The notes below the pieces were generated by a model. The model did not search any database. It was given only the letters and a program-made list of their open reading frames with translations, and was not told the DNA's origin. From Burkholderia catarinensis (GTDB lineage: Bacteria > Pseudomonadota > Gammaproteobacteria > Burkholderiales > Burkholderiaceae), in the NCBI RefSeq assembly GCF_001883705.2, contig NZ_MDEQ02000002.1:409498-473497 (forward strand): a DNA stretch of 64,000 nt, in the 5' to 3' direction. Of this stretch, positions 1-9,309 are shown in pieces. Within the stretch, counting starts at the first letter, position 1, and each line of letters starts with the position of its first letter. The position numbers and the translations under genes were made by a program.

Positions 1-312
1 GTTTTCCGCCCGTCGGCAGGTTGCCGCGCCGTTTTGTCGGTCGCATGTGTTTGCGTGCGGAGCCGTCAGGAGTGCGGTGCATCTAGGTGAAATCTTTACC
101 GCGTCAGGTAGCATCCCGGCCGGGCATGGGAGTTGTGCGAATGTTCTTTTGTGCGGACGCGTCGTACGCTTCGATCCGATCCCCTCGATGCATGACAGGC
201 ACGCGTCGCCGAACACGACCGGGAAGCCGGACGAGTCGATCACCGCGCCTGCGGTAGGTGCAGGCAGGCAACGGACGTACTTGAAAGCCGGATATTTCTG
301 GAGGCGAACGTC
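1..312. other. Upstream region of the first AraC gene, no gene supported
   Basis: I see no convincing gene here. An open frame of 89 codons at 47..316 has no ribosome binding site and its translation has no family character. The last 20 bases carry the GGAGG ribosome binding site of the AraC gene that starts at 313. The promoter of that gene must lie here, but I could not pick out clear -35 and -10 boxes. Confidence 0.5.
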
Positions 313-1284
313 ATGATCGATTCGGGATCCCATCCGCCCCGGCGGGAAGGCGGCATTGCGTGCTGGTCGGAGCAGATCCGGCATCGATTCTTTCCGCTGG
401 AGCTGAGCGCCGGTGCATCCGGCGAATTCGACGCGAGCGTCGACGTGTTCGATCATGCGCGTTGCCGCGTGGCGCGCATTTCGGCAAGCGCGCACAGCGT
501 ATCCATCGGGCGCGACGCATGCGGGATGCTGAAGCACCGCTACGTCAAGGTGATCTGGCAACTGAGCGGGGTCGCGACCCTCGAACAGCGCGCGTGCGAA
601 GTGGTCGTGCCGCCCGGGCATTTCACGCTGTACGAGGCGAGCAGCCCGTACCGGATTCAAAGCGACACGCACGGCGAGTTCGTCACGATGCTGTGCGAAG
701 TGGCCGATCACGACGCGCTGCTTGCCTTGGCCCGGCACGCGATCGGCCGTGCGATGCCGACAACGGGCGGCGCGGCCGTCGCGCTGGCCAGCCTGCAGGC
801 GATGATCGCCGAGGGCCGGCGCATGAATCCGCGCAGCCGTTTCGGCGTGCTGGAGCTGGTGGCGACGCTGGTCGCCGAGGAAATCGATTTTGCGGACGGG
901 ACGGCGCCCGCTTCGCGGCGCAAGATCCGCGAGACGTTGCTGCGCGACGCGCAGCAATACATCCACCGGCACCTGGACGATGGCGAACTGTCGCCCGATC
1001 GCATCGCGGCGGCATTGAAGGTCTGCCGCCGCACGCTCTACCAGACGTTCGAATCGATCGGTGAAAGTCCGCAGGCGATGATCCAGCGTCTGCGGCTCGA
1101 GAAATGCCACGACGTGCTGTCGCAGACCGGGGCCGACGGGGCGAGCATTACGCGCCTCGCGTTGCAGTCGGGCTTCTCCGATCCCGCGTATTTCGCGCGG
1201 TTGTTCCGCCGGCGCTTCGGTGTCACGCCGTCGCAGTGTCGCGATGCGGCGATGCGGGACATGAGGGGAGCCGGGGTGCGGTAG
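313..1284 (+). CDS. AraC family transcriptional regulator
   Basis: A 323-residue cytoplasmic activator of the AraC/XylS family. The N-terminal two thirds (about residues 20-200) resembles the effector-binding half of FeaR-like regulators. The C-terminal 100 residues hold the double helix-turn-helix: the first helix pair lies around residues 228-255, and the second contains the family signature GFSDPAYFARLFRRRFG near residue 290. GGAGG lies eight bases before the ATG. It converges with the porin gene. The closest likely targets are the porin and the dioxygenase operon, but nothing in the sequence proves this. Length is normal for the family; the inducer is unknown. Confidence 0.85.
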   Translation: MIDSGSHPPRREGGIACWSEQIRHRFFPLELSAGASGEFDASVDVFDHARCRVARISASAHSVSIGRDACGMLKHRYVKVIWQLSGVATLEQRACEVVVPPGHFTLYEASSPYRIQSDTHGEFVTMLCEVADHDALLALARHAIGRAMPTTGGAAVALASLQAMIAEGRRMNPRSRFGVLELVATLVAEEIDFADGTAPASRRKIRETLLRDAQQYIHRHLDDGELSPDRIAAALKVCRRTLYQTFESIGESPQAMIQRLRLEKCHDVLSQTGADGASITRLALQSGFSDPAYFARLFRRRFGVTPSQCRDAAMRDMRGAGVR

Positions 1285-1380
1285 TTGTCGTCGAGCGGGA
1301 CGAAAGCAGCGACCCGAACCGGCGCCGCGCCTTCGTCGTCAGGCGATCCGGATGCCGGAACGCCGACAGGATGCCCCGGA

Positions 1381-2472
1381 TCAGAACCGCGTACTGAACC
1401 CGATCCGCGCGATCGACTGCAGCGCGCCGCTCGACGCGCCGTTCGCGTCCATCACGCCGTTGATCTGCGCATTGCTGCCATGATTGGCGCGCTGATGAAC
1501 GCCCGCGACATACACCATCGTGCGTTTCGACAGCCAGTACTGGACGGCGGCCAGGAACTGGTGCGCGTGCGCGTTGTCGAGCGTGTCGTTGCCCTTCATG
1601 TACGTGTAGCTCGCGCCGATCACCCATGCCGGCGACGGCCGCCATGCGGCGCCGGCTTCCGCCGACCACGCGCCCGCGCCGTTCTGCGCGTTGCGCACGG
1701 TCGTGAAGAGCGCCTTTGCCGTGACCGTGCCGAGCGTGTAGTGCGCGCCCGCGCCCCAGTTGCGCACGCTGGTGGGCGGCAGCCCGCCCGCCGCGCCGTA
1801 TTTCTGGTTCGTATAGGCTGCGCCCGCGCCGAACGGGCCGTTGTCATAGCTCGCGCCGACACTGACCGTGTTGTTCGCGCCGACCGACCCCGCGACGTTC
1901 CCGAAGCCGTACAGCGCGCCGAAGGTCAGACCCGACAGCGACGGGCTCGTGTACTTGACCGAATTCGTGACGCGATTGCTGCCCGCGACGCGATCCCAGT
2001 CGAATGCGCCGGTCGGGTTGTTCGGCAGGTTCAGCCTGTCGAACGGCCCGTTGCGAAAGCCGTACAGGCCGACGAGATCCTGCGCGATCTCGTTGCCGCT
2101 GCCGGCCAGCGAATCGACCATGAACTCGTACTGGTTGCCGAGCGTCAGCGTGCCGTACCGGTCGTTCTGCAATCCGACATAGGCCGTGCGCGCGAACAGC
2201 CCGCCGCCGATGATCGAGCCGTTGCCGAGCGAATACTGGTTGACGAGCCGGAAGATCGCGCGCGTGCCCGCGCCGAGATCCTCCTTGCCTTCGAAGCCGA
2301 GCAGGTTCGGAAAGAAGATGTTGTCGTCGAATTTCGGATTGCCGTGGCCGCCTTCGTTGCTGACATAGCTGATGCCGGCATCCATCAGCCCGAACATCGT
2401 CACGCTGCTCTGCGCGAACGACGCGGCCGGAATCGCGCACGCCGCGAGCGCCATAAGGGTCTTTTTCGTCAT
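1381..2472 (-). CDS. Gram-negative porin (Burkholderia OmpC-like type)
   Basis: A 363-residue outer-membrane trimeric porin for passive uptake of small hydrophilic solutes. Residues 1-20 form a signal peptide ending in a typical Ala-x-Ala site (SFA before Gln). The mature protein begins with SSVTMFGLMDAGISY, the usual first strand of beta-proteobacterial porins, and ends in the Phe (STRF) needed for barrel assembly. An in-frame GTG lies six codons upstream at 2490, but AGGAG sits nine bases before the ATG at 2472, so I use that start. It follows the dioxygenase operon in the same direction across a 186-base gap with a hairpin, so it may be a separate unit serving the same substrates. Confidence 0.93.
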   Translation of the reverse strand: MTKKTLMALAACAIPAASFAQSSVTMFGLMDAGISYVSNEGGHGNPKFDDNIFFPNLLGFEGKEDLGAGTRAIFRLVNQYSLGNGSIIGGGLFARTAYVGLQNDRYGTLTLGNQYEFMVDSLAGSGNEIAQDLVGLYGFRNGPFDRLNLPNNPTGAFDWDRVAGSNRVTNSVKYTSPSLSGLTFGALYGFGNVAGSVGANNTVSVGASYDNGPFGAGAAYTNQKYGAAGGLPPTSVRNWGAGAHYTLGTVTAKALFTTVRNAQNGAGAWSAEAGAAWRPSPAWVIGASYTYMKGNDTLDNAHAHQFLAAVQYWLSKRTMVYVAGVHQRANHGSNAQINGVMDANGASSGALQSIARIGFSTRF

Positions 2473-2551
2473 CTCCAATGTGCTCCTCACATGTTTCCGG
2501 TCGAGCCGGATATTTTTTGATGGGACTACTGATTGATATGAATAAACCTGA

Positions 2552-2577
2552 GCCGGGTGAATCTGCGATTCACCGGC
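2552..2577 (-). terminator. Hairpin between the SDR gene and the porin gene
   Basis: The arms GCCGGGTGAATC and GATTCACCGGC are complementary except for one bulged G, with a three-base loop. The hairpin lies 82 bases after the SDR stop and about 80 bases before the porin start, both on the minus strand. The following minus-strand bases have only a short T run, so it may be a weak terminator or an mRNA-stabilising stem rather than a classical terminator. Confidence 0.45.
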
Positions 2578-2658
2578 AACCGAAGGAAACTGCGGTGCGC
2601 AACGGGCATCGGCAGGTATCGCCTGCCCGCCGATGCCCGATGCCCGATGCGCGGCGCG

Positions 2659-3381
2659 CTAGACCGTCGAATATCCCCCGTCCACCGGCACGACCGCGCC
2701 GGTCACGAACGACGCGCCGGGCGAGCACAGGAACAGGATCGCTTCCGCGACTTCGTCGGCCGTGCCCCAGCGCCCGAGCGGCGTGCGATCGAGGATGCGC
2801 CGCGACGCCTGCGCGTCGGACATCAAAGCGCTGCTGAGCGGCGTGTCGATCCAGCCGGGCGCGACAGCGTTCACGCGGATGCCGCGATCGGCCCACGCCT
2901 GCGCGAGCGAGCGCGTGAGCTGTGCGATGCCGCCCTTGCTCGCGCTATACGCGGGCCGGTCCTTGCTGCCGAAGTACGTGTACATCGACGCGATGTTGAC
3001 GATGCTGCCGCCGTTTGCCGACAGCGCCGGCCGCGCGGCATCGGAGGCGCGCATCACCGACGTCAGGTTCACGTTCAGCACGAGCTCGAACTGGTCCATC
3101 CGGTATTCGTCCGCGTGCCGGCTGATGCCGACGCCGTTGACGAGCGCATCGAGCCGCGGCAGCGCGGCGATCGTGCGCGTCAGCGCGTCGCTGTCGGTCA
3201 CGTCGAGCTCCACGCACCGGACGCCCGCATGCACGGGCGCATGCGGGCCGGCGGCATCCAGCCCGAGCGCGACGACCGACGCGCCGGCTTCCGCGAACCG
3301 CATCGCGGCGCGCGCGCCGATGCCGGACGTGCCGCCCGTCACGATGACGGACTTGCCCTCAAACTCCCACTGACGACTCAT
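2659..3381 (-). CDS. SDR family NAD(P)-dependent oxidoreductase
   Basis: A 240-residue classical short-chain dehydrogenase. The cofactor loop TGGTSGIG is near residue 15, a degenerate NNAG-equivalent (NGVGIS) follows near residue 88, and the catalytic Ser and Tyr-x3-Lys lie in the stretch [10 protein letters not shown]...YSASKGG around residues 130-150. The C-terminus PVDGGYSTV is typical of the family. The open frame continues 66 codons upstream, but that part lies inside the preceding gene, and the ATG at 3381 begins the family homology. Its start overlaps the end of the zinc alcohol dehydrogenase gene by 23 bases, so the two are translationally coupled. It likely oxidises or reduces an alcohol/ketone intermediate; the substrate is unknown. 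Confidence 0.9.
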   Translation of the reverse strand: MSRQWEFEGKSVIVTGGTSGIGARAAMRFAEAGASVVALGLDAAGPHAPVHAGVRCVELDVTDSDALTRTIAALPRLDALVNGVGISRHADEYRMDQFELVLNVNLTSVMRASDAARPALSANGGSIVNIASMYTYFGSKDRPAYSASKGGIAQLTRSLAQAWADRGIRVNAVAPGWIDTPLSSALMSDAQASRRILDRTPLGRWGTADEVAEAILFLCSPGASFVTGAVVPVDGGYSTV

Positions 3382-4480
3382 GCTCGACGCTCCCGATGGT
3401 GTGTGCGCGACGGGCCGGCCGTTGCGCGGGTGAAACGAGGATCTTGATTTGCGCGCGGTCGGCGAGCAGCGCGTCGAAGCCGTCGGCGACGGCATCTTCC
3501 AGCGACACGGTGCGCGTGACGATCGACGCAAGATCGAGCGCGCCCGACGCGACGATGCGCAGCAGGTCTTCGTACGCATGCCGGTAGCCGACGCTCGCGG
3601 TGAAGGTCAGCTCGTCGTTGACCGCGCGGAACGCATCGAAGCCCGCATGCGGCATCAGGCCGACCATCACGACACGGCCGCCCTTGCGCAGCGCCTGCAT
3701 TGCCGATTCGAACGTGGCCGGCAGCCCGGCCGCCTCGAAGCTCGTATCGACGCCGAGCCCGCCCGTGGCCGCGCGGATCGCGTCCTGCAGTTCGGCCGCG
3801 CCGAGCGCACGGGCATCGAACGCGTGGGTCGCGCCGAGGCGCGTGGCCGCTCCGAGCCGCTCGGGCGCCACGTCGACGGCGACGATCGTGGTCACGCCCT
3901 GCAGCTTCGCGAGCATGATCAGCAGCAGGCCGATCGGCCCGAGCCCGAACACCGCGCAGGTCTCGCCGAGCCGCAGTTCACCGCGCCGCAGCGCATGCAG
4001 CGCGACGGCGGCGGGCTCCATCACCGCGGCCTGTTCGAGGCTCACGCCGTCGGGCAGGCGATGCAGCATGTAGGCCGGCACGACCGCGAAGTCGGCCATC
4101 CCGCCGTCGCCCATCAGCCCGGCGAAGCCCATCGACACGCACAGGTTGTACGACCCCGAACGGCAGTACGCGCACTGGCTGCAGCGATACTCGGGCTCGA
4201 CCGCGACGCGGTCGCCCGCGCGCAGCGCCGTCACGCCGTTACCGACTTCGACGACGGTCCCGCAAAACTCGTGGCCGAGCGTCAGCGGCGCGGTGCGGCG
4301 CGACAGCGGATGCGGCGCATCGACCGGAATCGCGTGCGGGCCGTCCGCATATTCATGCAGGTCGCTGCCGCAGATCCCGCAATACGCGACCGCGATGCGC
4401 ACGTCGCCGGGGCCGACGCGCGGCGTGTCGATTTCCACGAGACGGACGTCGCGCGGGCCATGCCATTGAAGTGCCCGCAT
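3359..4480 (-). CDS. Zinc-dependent alcohol dehydrogenase (2,3-butanediol dehydrogenase-like MDR)
   Basis: A 373-residue medium-chain dehydrogenase. Catalytic zinc ligands are seen in [11 protein letters not shown] (about residue 34) and GHEFCG (about residue 76). The structural zinc cluster is [15 protein letters not shown] near residue 110. A Rossmann fold with FGLGPIGLL lies around residues 180-190. The closest recognised family is butanediol/sorbitol-type dehydrogenases. Its ATG lies one base after the stop of the MFS gene and its 3' end overlaps the SDR gene, so the three form a tight operon. The pairing with an SDR suggests sequential oxidation of a diol or acyloin, which is inference. 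Confidence 0.88.
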   Translation of the reverse strand: MRALQWHGPRDVRLVEIDTPRVGPGDVRIAVAYCGICGSDLHEYADGPHAIPVDAPHPLSRRTAPLTLGHEFCGTVVEVGNGVTALRAGDRVAVEPEYRCSQCAYCRSGSYNLCVSMGFAGLMGDGGMADFAVVPAYMLHRLPDGVSLEQAAVMEPAAVALHALRRGELRLGETCAVFGLGPIGLLLIMLAKLQGVTTIVAVDVAPERLGAATRLGATHAFDARALGAAELQDAIRAATGGLGVDTSFEAAGLPATFESAMQALRKGGRVVMVGLMPHAGFDAFRAVNDELTFTASVGYRHAYEDLLRIVASGALDLASIVTRTVSLEDAVADGFDALLADRAQIKILVSPAQRPARRAHTIGSVEHESSVGV

Positions 4481-4481
4481 G

Positions 4482-5786
4482 TCAGCGTCCTCCGAGGTTC
4501 TGCGTATCGAGGCGGCCGGCAGCGGCGCCGGCGAGTGCGCGCTTGCGCAGCACGGCCGGTGCGGTTTCGACGAGGCCGAACGACAGCACGCACGCGAGGA
4601 TCGCGCCGGTGGTCGACGTCCACATCGTGAACTGCAGGCCGTACTTGTCCGCCGCGAAGCCGGCGACGGTCGGCGCGACGAAGCCGCCGATCAGCTCGCC
4701 CGCGCCCATGATCAGCCCGAGCGCGCTGGCGATCGCGCGCGGCGGCACCGTCTCGGCCGGGATCGTCGCCATGAACAGCGTGAAGCAGCCGAGGCCCGTG
4801 TACGTGACGAACACGAGCGCGCCGAGCGCCCAGACCGAGCTCGCATGGATCATCACGACCGGGCATGCGGCCGCGATCAGCGCGAACGCGATCATCGTCG
4901 GCTTGCGGCCGATCCGGTCGGAGATCGCCGGCACCGCGAAGCCCCAGAACACCCATGCCGCGCCGAGGCAGGTCATTACGACGCCCATGTCGGACGCGGA
5001 CAGGTGGCGGCTGCTGACCAGGAAGGTCGGCGCGAACGAGATGATCACGACGAACCACGTGAGGAAGAAGCAGCTGATCAGCATGCAGAGCAGGATGTTG
5101 CGCTCCTTCAGCAGCGCCCAGCGGCTGACCGCCGCGCCGCTGGAAGGATGCGCGGCGACGCCATCGGCCTGCGCGTGCCGCACGCCGCCGGGCGGCGCTT
5201 CGCGCACCCAGCGCCAGATGCAGAACGCGATCAGGAAGCCCGGAATGCACGACACGTAGAACGCCTCGCGCCAGCCGTACGCGGTCGCGATGCCGATCAC
5301 GACCGGCGGCCCGATCATCGCGCCGAGCAGGCCGGCGGCCGAGCCTTGCAGCAGGCCCATGTTCAGCCCGCGGCGGCTCGGCGTCGAACTCTCGACCATC
5401 AGCGATTGCGACAGCGGCAGCACGGGGCCTTCGGCGATGCCCATCAGCGCGCGAAACGCGATCAGGCTCGCGAAGCCGCCGACGAGCCCCGACAGCGCCG
5501 AGCACACGGAAAAGCCGAGCACGGCCGCGATCAGCAGCGGCTTGCGGGTGCCGCGCGCGTCGGACCACGCGCCCGTCGCGGCGCCCGACAGCGCCCACGT
5601 GAGCGCGAGCGCGGACGACACCATGCCGAGCTGCGTGTTCGTCAGGTGCAGCTCGGCCGACATGAACGGGAACAGGAACGACAGCGCGAGGCGGTCGAAG
5701 AACACGAAGCCGAACGTCATGAACAGGATCAGCAGCAGCCTGTTCTCGTACGTCCATGCGGGTTTGGGGGAGGGATGGGATGTCAT
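4482..5786 (-). CDS. MFS transporter (anion:cation symporter-like)
   Basis: A 434-residue inner-membrane permease with about twelve hydrophobic segments. The MFS signature DARGTRKPLL lies after the second transmembrane helix, near residue 80, and helix one begins FMTFGFVFFDRLALSF. A cytoplasmic loop between helices six and seven holds residues 205-230. It lies 18 bases after the stop of the dioxygenase gene and directly precedes the alcohol dehydrogenase gene, so it probably imports the substrate of this pathway. The substrate class (organic acid or aromatic acid) is inferred from family and context only. Confidence 0.88.
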   Translation of the reverse strand: MTSHPSPKPAWTYENRLLLILFMTFGFVFFDRLALSFLFPFMSAELHLTNTQLGMVSSALALTWALSGAATGAWSDARGTRKPLLIAAVLGFSVCSALSGLVGGFASLIAFRALMGIAEGPVLPLSQSLMVESSTPSRRGLNMGLLQGSAAGLLGAMIGPPVVIGIATAYGWREAFYVSCIPGFLIAFCIWRWVREAPPGGVRHAQADGVAAHPSSGAAVSRWALLKERNILLCMLISCFFLTWFVVIISFAPTFLVSSRHLSASDMGVVMTCLGAAWVFWGFAVPAISDRIGRKPTMIAFALIAAACPVVMIHASSVWALGALVFVTYTGLGCFTLFMATIPAETVPPRAIASALGLIMGAGELIGGFVAPTVAGFAADKYGLQFTMWTSTTGAILACVLSFGLVETAPAVLRKRALAGAAAGRLDTQNLGGR

Positions 5787-5804
5787 GGCAGGCCTCGTCG
5801 CGCG

Positions 5805-6338
5805 TCAGCGGAACAGCTTCTCGATCGCTTGCGCGCCGAGGCCGACCTTCTCGTAGTGCGCCTTGCACATCGCGATGTACGAATGCACGTCGAAGTAGCC
5901 GTCGGGGTTGCCTGCGTCGTCGAGCCAGATCAGCGGCCCCTTGACGATGAAGAACGCGCGCATCGGCTCGGGGTGATCGAACGCGACGAGCGTATGGCCT
6001 TCGCCCGGCGTCTCGTACACGAAATCGCCGCGCGTTGCGGTCCATTCGTGCTCCAGGTAGCCCCATTTGCCGGACAGCGTGTACGCGAACACCTCGTGCG
6101 GGTGATAGTGCCGGTTCACGAGCCCGGCTTCCTTCGCCATCAGGATGTCGCACCATTTGTTCTGCGACGGCGAGATCCACAGCGGCCGCGACGAAACCGT
6201 TTCGGTGAACGGAACGTAATAGCGCTCGTCGTCGGTGGCCGCGTTCGGGATGTAGGCGTCGGGCAGCGCATCGGGCTTGAACGGATTGGCAATCGGCGGG
6301 ATGTTTTGCCAGAATTCGGATACGGCTTGGTCGACCAC
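5805..6338 (-). CDS. 2,4'-dihydroxyacetophenone dioxygenase family cupin
   Basis: A 177-residue cytoplasmic cupin. The dioxygenase namesake cleaves 2,4'-dihydroxyacetophenone to 4-hydroxybenzoate and formate with an iron centre, and is about the same length. His77 and His79 in the motif RHYHPHEVF and His115 in GEGHTLV have the spacing of the three metal-binding histidines I recall for this family. I chose the GTG at 6338 because AAGGAG lies seven bases before it; the frame runs 37 codons further but without family character. It is the first gene of a minus-strand operon with MFS, alcohol dehydrogenase and SDR genes, divergent from an AraC gene. The family also contains members of other specificity, so the exact substrate is uncertain. 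Confidence 0.75.
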   Translation of the reverse strand: MVDQAVSEFWQNIPPIANPFKPDALPDAYIPNAATDDERYYVPFTETVSSRPLWISPSQNKWCDILMAKEAGLVNRHYHPHEVFAYTLSGKWGYLEHEWTATRGDFVYETPGEGHTLVAFDHPEPMRAFFIVKGPLIWLDDAGNPDGYFDVHSYIAMCKAHYEKVGLGAQAIEKLFR

Positions 6339-6515
6339 GGTTTGTCTCCTTGTGTATGGGTGTCGTGGGCTCGACTTTAGCCAGCCGGTGCGCGCCGCTC
6401 TTGACTGGGCTGGACGAATTGCTTGACCGCGCCGGACATTGCATCGCACCAGAATGCAGACGAACCATCCCCCAATCCGTGCCGCTCCGCACGACAGGCG
6501 CCAGCAGGAGGCGAC

Positions 6516-7496
6516 GTGACGAATTTGACCGTTTTTTCACGCACGCGAGGCTCGACGGCCGACGTGCCGGTGCGCGACCGGATGGCGTACTGGGATGCGT
6601 TCAATGCGGCGACGCTGGTCGGCCTGCGCTGCTCGTCGCTGTCGCCGTCCGGGCTCGAGGTCGAGAAGACCGACATCGCGCTGCCGGGCCTCGGCATCGC
6701 CGACATCAGCGGCCAGGATCACGTGATCGAGCGCAGCCCCGCGCTGGTGCGCCAGTTGCCGAAGGAGTCGCTGTTCGCGTGCCAGATCCTGAGCGGACGC
6801 GCGTATTTCATCCAGCGCGACCGGTGCCTGCTTGCGGACGCCGGCGATATCGTCGTCTACGACACGCGCGTGCCCTATCTGTTCGGATTCCTGACGCCGA
6901 TGCGGCAGTTGCTGATCGATATCCCGATCGCGACGTTCGACGGCCGTCTCGATGCGGAACTGGCGGCGCTGCCGCTGCGGATCGCGCCGAAACCGGGCGC
7001 CGGCGCGATGCTCGGCGCGACGTTGCGCGCGAGCGTCGGGCGGTTCATGAAGGATCCCGTCGAGCGCGATGCCGCGCGGTTCGCCGAGCACACGCGCATG
7101 CTGATCGCGGAACTCATCGACGCGGAAGTGAACGGCACGGGCGCATCGCGCGCGTCGCTGTCGTACCTGCTGACCGCGAAGCAGTACATCGCGACGCATC
7201 TCGGTGAGCCGGAACTCGGGCCGCAGGCCGTGGCCGACGCGGTCGGGCTGTCGCTGCGCCATCTGGGCCGCCTCTTTGCGGCCGAGGGCGAGTCGATCAC
7301 GCAGCACATCTGGTCGGAACGGCTGTCGCACGCGCATCGCGAGCTGATGGATGCGCGGCTGCGCAAGACGAGCGTCGGCGAGATCGCGTTTCGCTGGGGA
7401 TTCTCGAGCCAGGCGCACTTCAGCCGCGCGATTCGCGAGCGCTATGGCGCGTCGCCGATGGCGCTGCGCGATGCGGCGCGCGCGGACGAGTGCTGA
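6516..7496 (+). CDS. AraC family transcriptional regulator, likely controls the divergent dioxygenase operon
   Basis: A 326-residue AraC/XylS regulator. The N-terminal half has the FeaR-like ligand domain (ALVRQLPKESLFACQILSG near residue 85). The C-terminal double helix-turn-helix includes VADAVGLSLRHLGRLFAAEG near residue 245 and IAFRWGFSSQAHFSRAIRERYG near residue 290. AGGAGG lies just before the GTG at 6516; an in-frame ATG at 6423 is possible but has no such site. Its start is about 180 bases from the divergently read dioxygenase operon, the usual position of a local activator. The inducer is presumably the pathway substrate, by inference. Confidence 0.85.
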   Translation: MTNLTVFSRTRGSTADVPVRDRMAYWDAFNAATLVGLRCSSLSPSGLEVEKTDIALPGLGIADISGQDHVIERSPALVRQLPKESLFACQILSGRAYFIQRDRCLLADAGDIVVYDTRVPYLFGFLTPMRQLLIDIPIATFDGRLDAELAALPLRIAPKPGAGAMLGATLRASVGRFMKDPVERDAARFAEHTRMLIAELIDAEVNGTGASRASLSYLLTAKQYIATHLGEPELGPQAVADAVGLSLRHLGRLFAAEGESITQHIWSERLSHAHRELMDARLRKTSVGEIAFRWGFSSQAHFSRAIRERYGASPMALRDAARADEC

Positions 7497-7529
7497 CGCG
7501 GGTTGACGCCGGTTGACTGCAGTTGCGGC

Positions 7530-7557
7530 GGCGCGTGTTTCACGCGCCGTTTTTTTC
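7530..7557 (+). terminator. Intrinsic terminator after the AraC gene
   Basis: A perfect eight-base stem, GGCGCGTG with CACGCGCC, with a TTT loop, followed by G and seven Ts. It lies 33 bases after the AraC stop codon. This is the clearest intrinsic terminator in the window and also separates the gene from the convergent GMC oxidoreductase gene. Confidence 0.9.
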
Positions 7558-7590
7558 AGTGCATTGCACTGCCGCGACACACGCGCCGCG

Positions 7591-9156
7591 TCACTCCGCC
7601 AGCATGAATTCGGCGCAGCGCTCCGCGATCATGATCGTCGGCGCGTTCGTGTTGCCGGGCACGATGCGCGGCATCACCGACGCATCGCACACCCTCAATC
7701 CGTCGACGCCTTGCACCGCGAGGCGCGGCGTCACGACCGCGTGCTCGTCGTTGCCCATGCGGCAGGTGCCCGCCGGGTGATAGACGGTTTTCGCGCGGCG
7801 CCGCACGTAGTCGGCGAGCGCCTCGTCGGTGAGCGTCTCGGCTTCGCGAACGATGCGCGCGAGCGACGGCGCGCGGATGATCTGCCGGGCGAGCGCGACG
7901 CCGCGCACGAGGCCGTCGACGTCGGCCGGGTCGGACAGCGCGCCGCTGTCGAACCGGATCGGCGCGGCCGGATCGTTGCCGCGCAACTGCACGGAGCCGC
8001 GCGAGCGCGGCCTGAGCAGGCACGGGTTGATCGACAGGCCATGGCCGGGCAGCGGCTCGCGATCGACGTCGCCGACGAGCGTCGGCAGCACGTGGAACTG
8101 GATGTCCGGACGGCCGCTGCCGGTCGTGTCGACGAACGCGCCGGATTCGACGACGTTCGACGTCAGCAGGCCCGTGCGGCACAGCATCCACTGCAGCCCG
8201 TGCCGCAATGCCTTCAGCCCGCGATCCTCGCCCAGCAGGCTGACCGGTGCGTGGCTGCGGCCGTAGATCGAGACTTCGAGGTGGTCCTGGTAGTTCGCGC
8301 CGACGTCGCGGCTGTCGTGCAGCACGTCGATGCCGTGCGCGCGCAGGTGCGCGCCGGGCCCGATGCCCGACAGCATCAGCAGCTTCGGCGTGCTCAGCGC
8401 GCCGGCCGCGAGCACGACGTCGGCGCGCGCGGCGGCCGAACCCGTCGCACCGTTTTCCGCTCGCCATTCGACGCCGGTCGCGCGCCGGCCGTCGAACCGG
8501 ATGCGCGTCACGCGGCAGCCGGTCAGCACGCGCAGGTTCGGGTGGCCGATCGCGTCGGCGAGATAGGTGGCCGCGGTGCTGCCGCGCTGCCCGTCGAAGA
8601 TCGTCGTGTGATAGAAGCCGGCGCCATGCTGAGCGGCGCCGTTGAAGTCGTCGTTGTACGCGATGCCGGCTTCCTGCGCGGCCTTTACGAACGCGAGGCT
8701 CAGCGGATGCCGGAAGCGCGTGTCGCCGACCTTCAACGGCCCGTCGGTGCCGTGGAACGGCTCGGAGAGCCGCAGGTGCGATTCGGCGCGCTTGAACACG
8801 GGCAGCACGTCGTCCCATCCCCAGCCCGTGCAGCCGAGCGCGGCCCAGTCGTCGTAGTCGTTGCGCGTGCCGCGCACGTACAGCATCGCATTGACCGAGC
8901 TGCCGCCGCCGAGCGTGCGGCCCTGCGGCACGTAGGTCTTGCGTCCCGCCGCGCCGGGCTGCGGCTCGCTCTCGAACGTGACCGTGCGCCGCGTGCCGAG
9001 CACACGGATGAACGTCGCCGGAATCCGGATGAACAGGCTGTCGTCCTTCGGGCCGTCCTCGAGCAGCAGCACGCGCCTGCCGGCCTTCACCAGCCGGTGC
9101 GCGACCGTGCAGCCGGCCGAACCGCCGCCGACGACGATATGGTCGTACGTCTCCAT
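7591..9156 (-). CDS. GMC family oxidoreductase (choline dehydrogenase-like)
   Basis: A 521-residue FAD-dependent alcohol dehydrogenase. The FAD dinucleotide-binding motif GGGSAGC is at residues 9-15 and the GMC signature GRTLGGGSSVNAMLY is near residue 80. The second signature GALSTPKLLMLSGIG is near residue 265, and the C-terminal active-site region has HPAGTCRMG near residue 460 and GNTNAPTIMIAE near 500. AAGGAG stands ten bases before the ATG. It is transcribed alone, between a converging AraC gene and a same-strand AraC gene. It probably feeds electrons from an alcohol to the respiratory chain; the substrate cannot be read from the sequence. Confidence 0.9.
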   Translation of the reverse strand: METYDHIVVGGGSAGCTVAHRLVKAGRRVLLLEDGPKDDSLFIRIPATFIRVLGTRRTVTFESEPQPGAAGRKTYVPQGRTLGGGSSVNAMLYVRGTRNDYDDWAALGCTGWGWDDVLPVFKRAESHLRLSEPFHGTDGPLKVGDTRFRHPLSLAFVKAAQEAGIAYNDDFNGAAQHGAGFYHTTIFDGQRGSTAATYLADAIGHPNLRVLTGCRVTRIRFDGRRATGVEWRAENGATGSAAARADVVLAAGALSTPKLLMLSGIGPGAHLRAHGIDVLHDSRDVGANYQDHLEVSIYGRSHAPVSLLGEDRGLKALRHGLQWMLCRTGLLTSNVVESGAFVDTTGSGRPDIQFHVLPTLVGDVDREPLPGHGLSINPCLLRPRSRGSVQLRGNDPAAPIRFDSGALSDPADVDGLVRGVALARQIIRAPSLARIVREAETLTDEALADYVRRRAKTVYHPAGTCRMGNDEHAVVTPRLAVQGVDGLRVCDASVMPRIVPGNTNAPTIMIAERCAEFMLAE

Positions 9157-9309
9157 CCCGCTTCTTCTCCTTGCTGTCGGGCGGCGGAACGAGTGCCGCC
9201 GCGCAAGAAGCCAGCTTAGCGAGCGGGTTGCGGTCCCATTTGACCGGGACGGACGCCGTGCTTGCCTCGCAGGGACACGGCGGCGGGTGGCGGGTCTAGT
9301 GGCATCCGG

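Noticed and set aside
47..316. 89-codon frame at the window start
   Set aside because: No ribosome binding site, no family character, and it overlaps the real AraC start.
4479..6380. A 633-codon open frame on the plus strand and a 752-codon one on the minus strand at 4282..6540
   Set aside because: Both are out-of-frame shadows of the MFS, alcohol dehydrogenase and cupin genes; Arg/Ala/His-rich composition without any motif, caused by high GC.
7513..9219. A 568-codon plus-strand open frame
   Set aside because: Antisense of the GMC oxidoreductase gene, whose full set of FAD and active-site motifs is on the minus strand.
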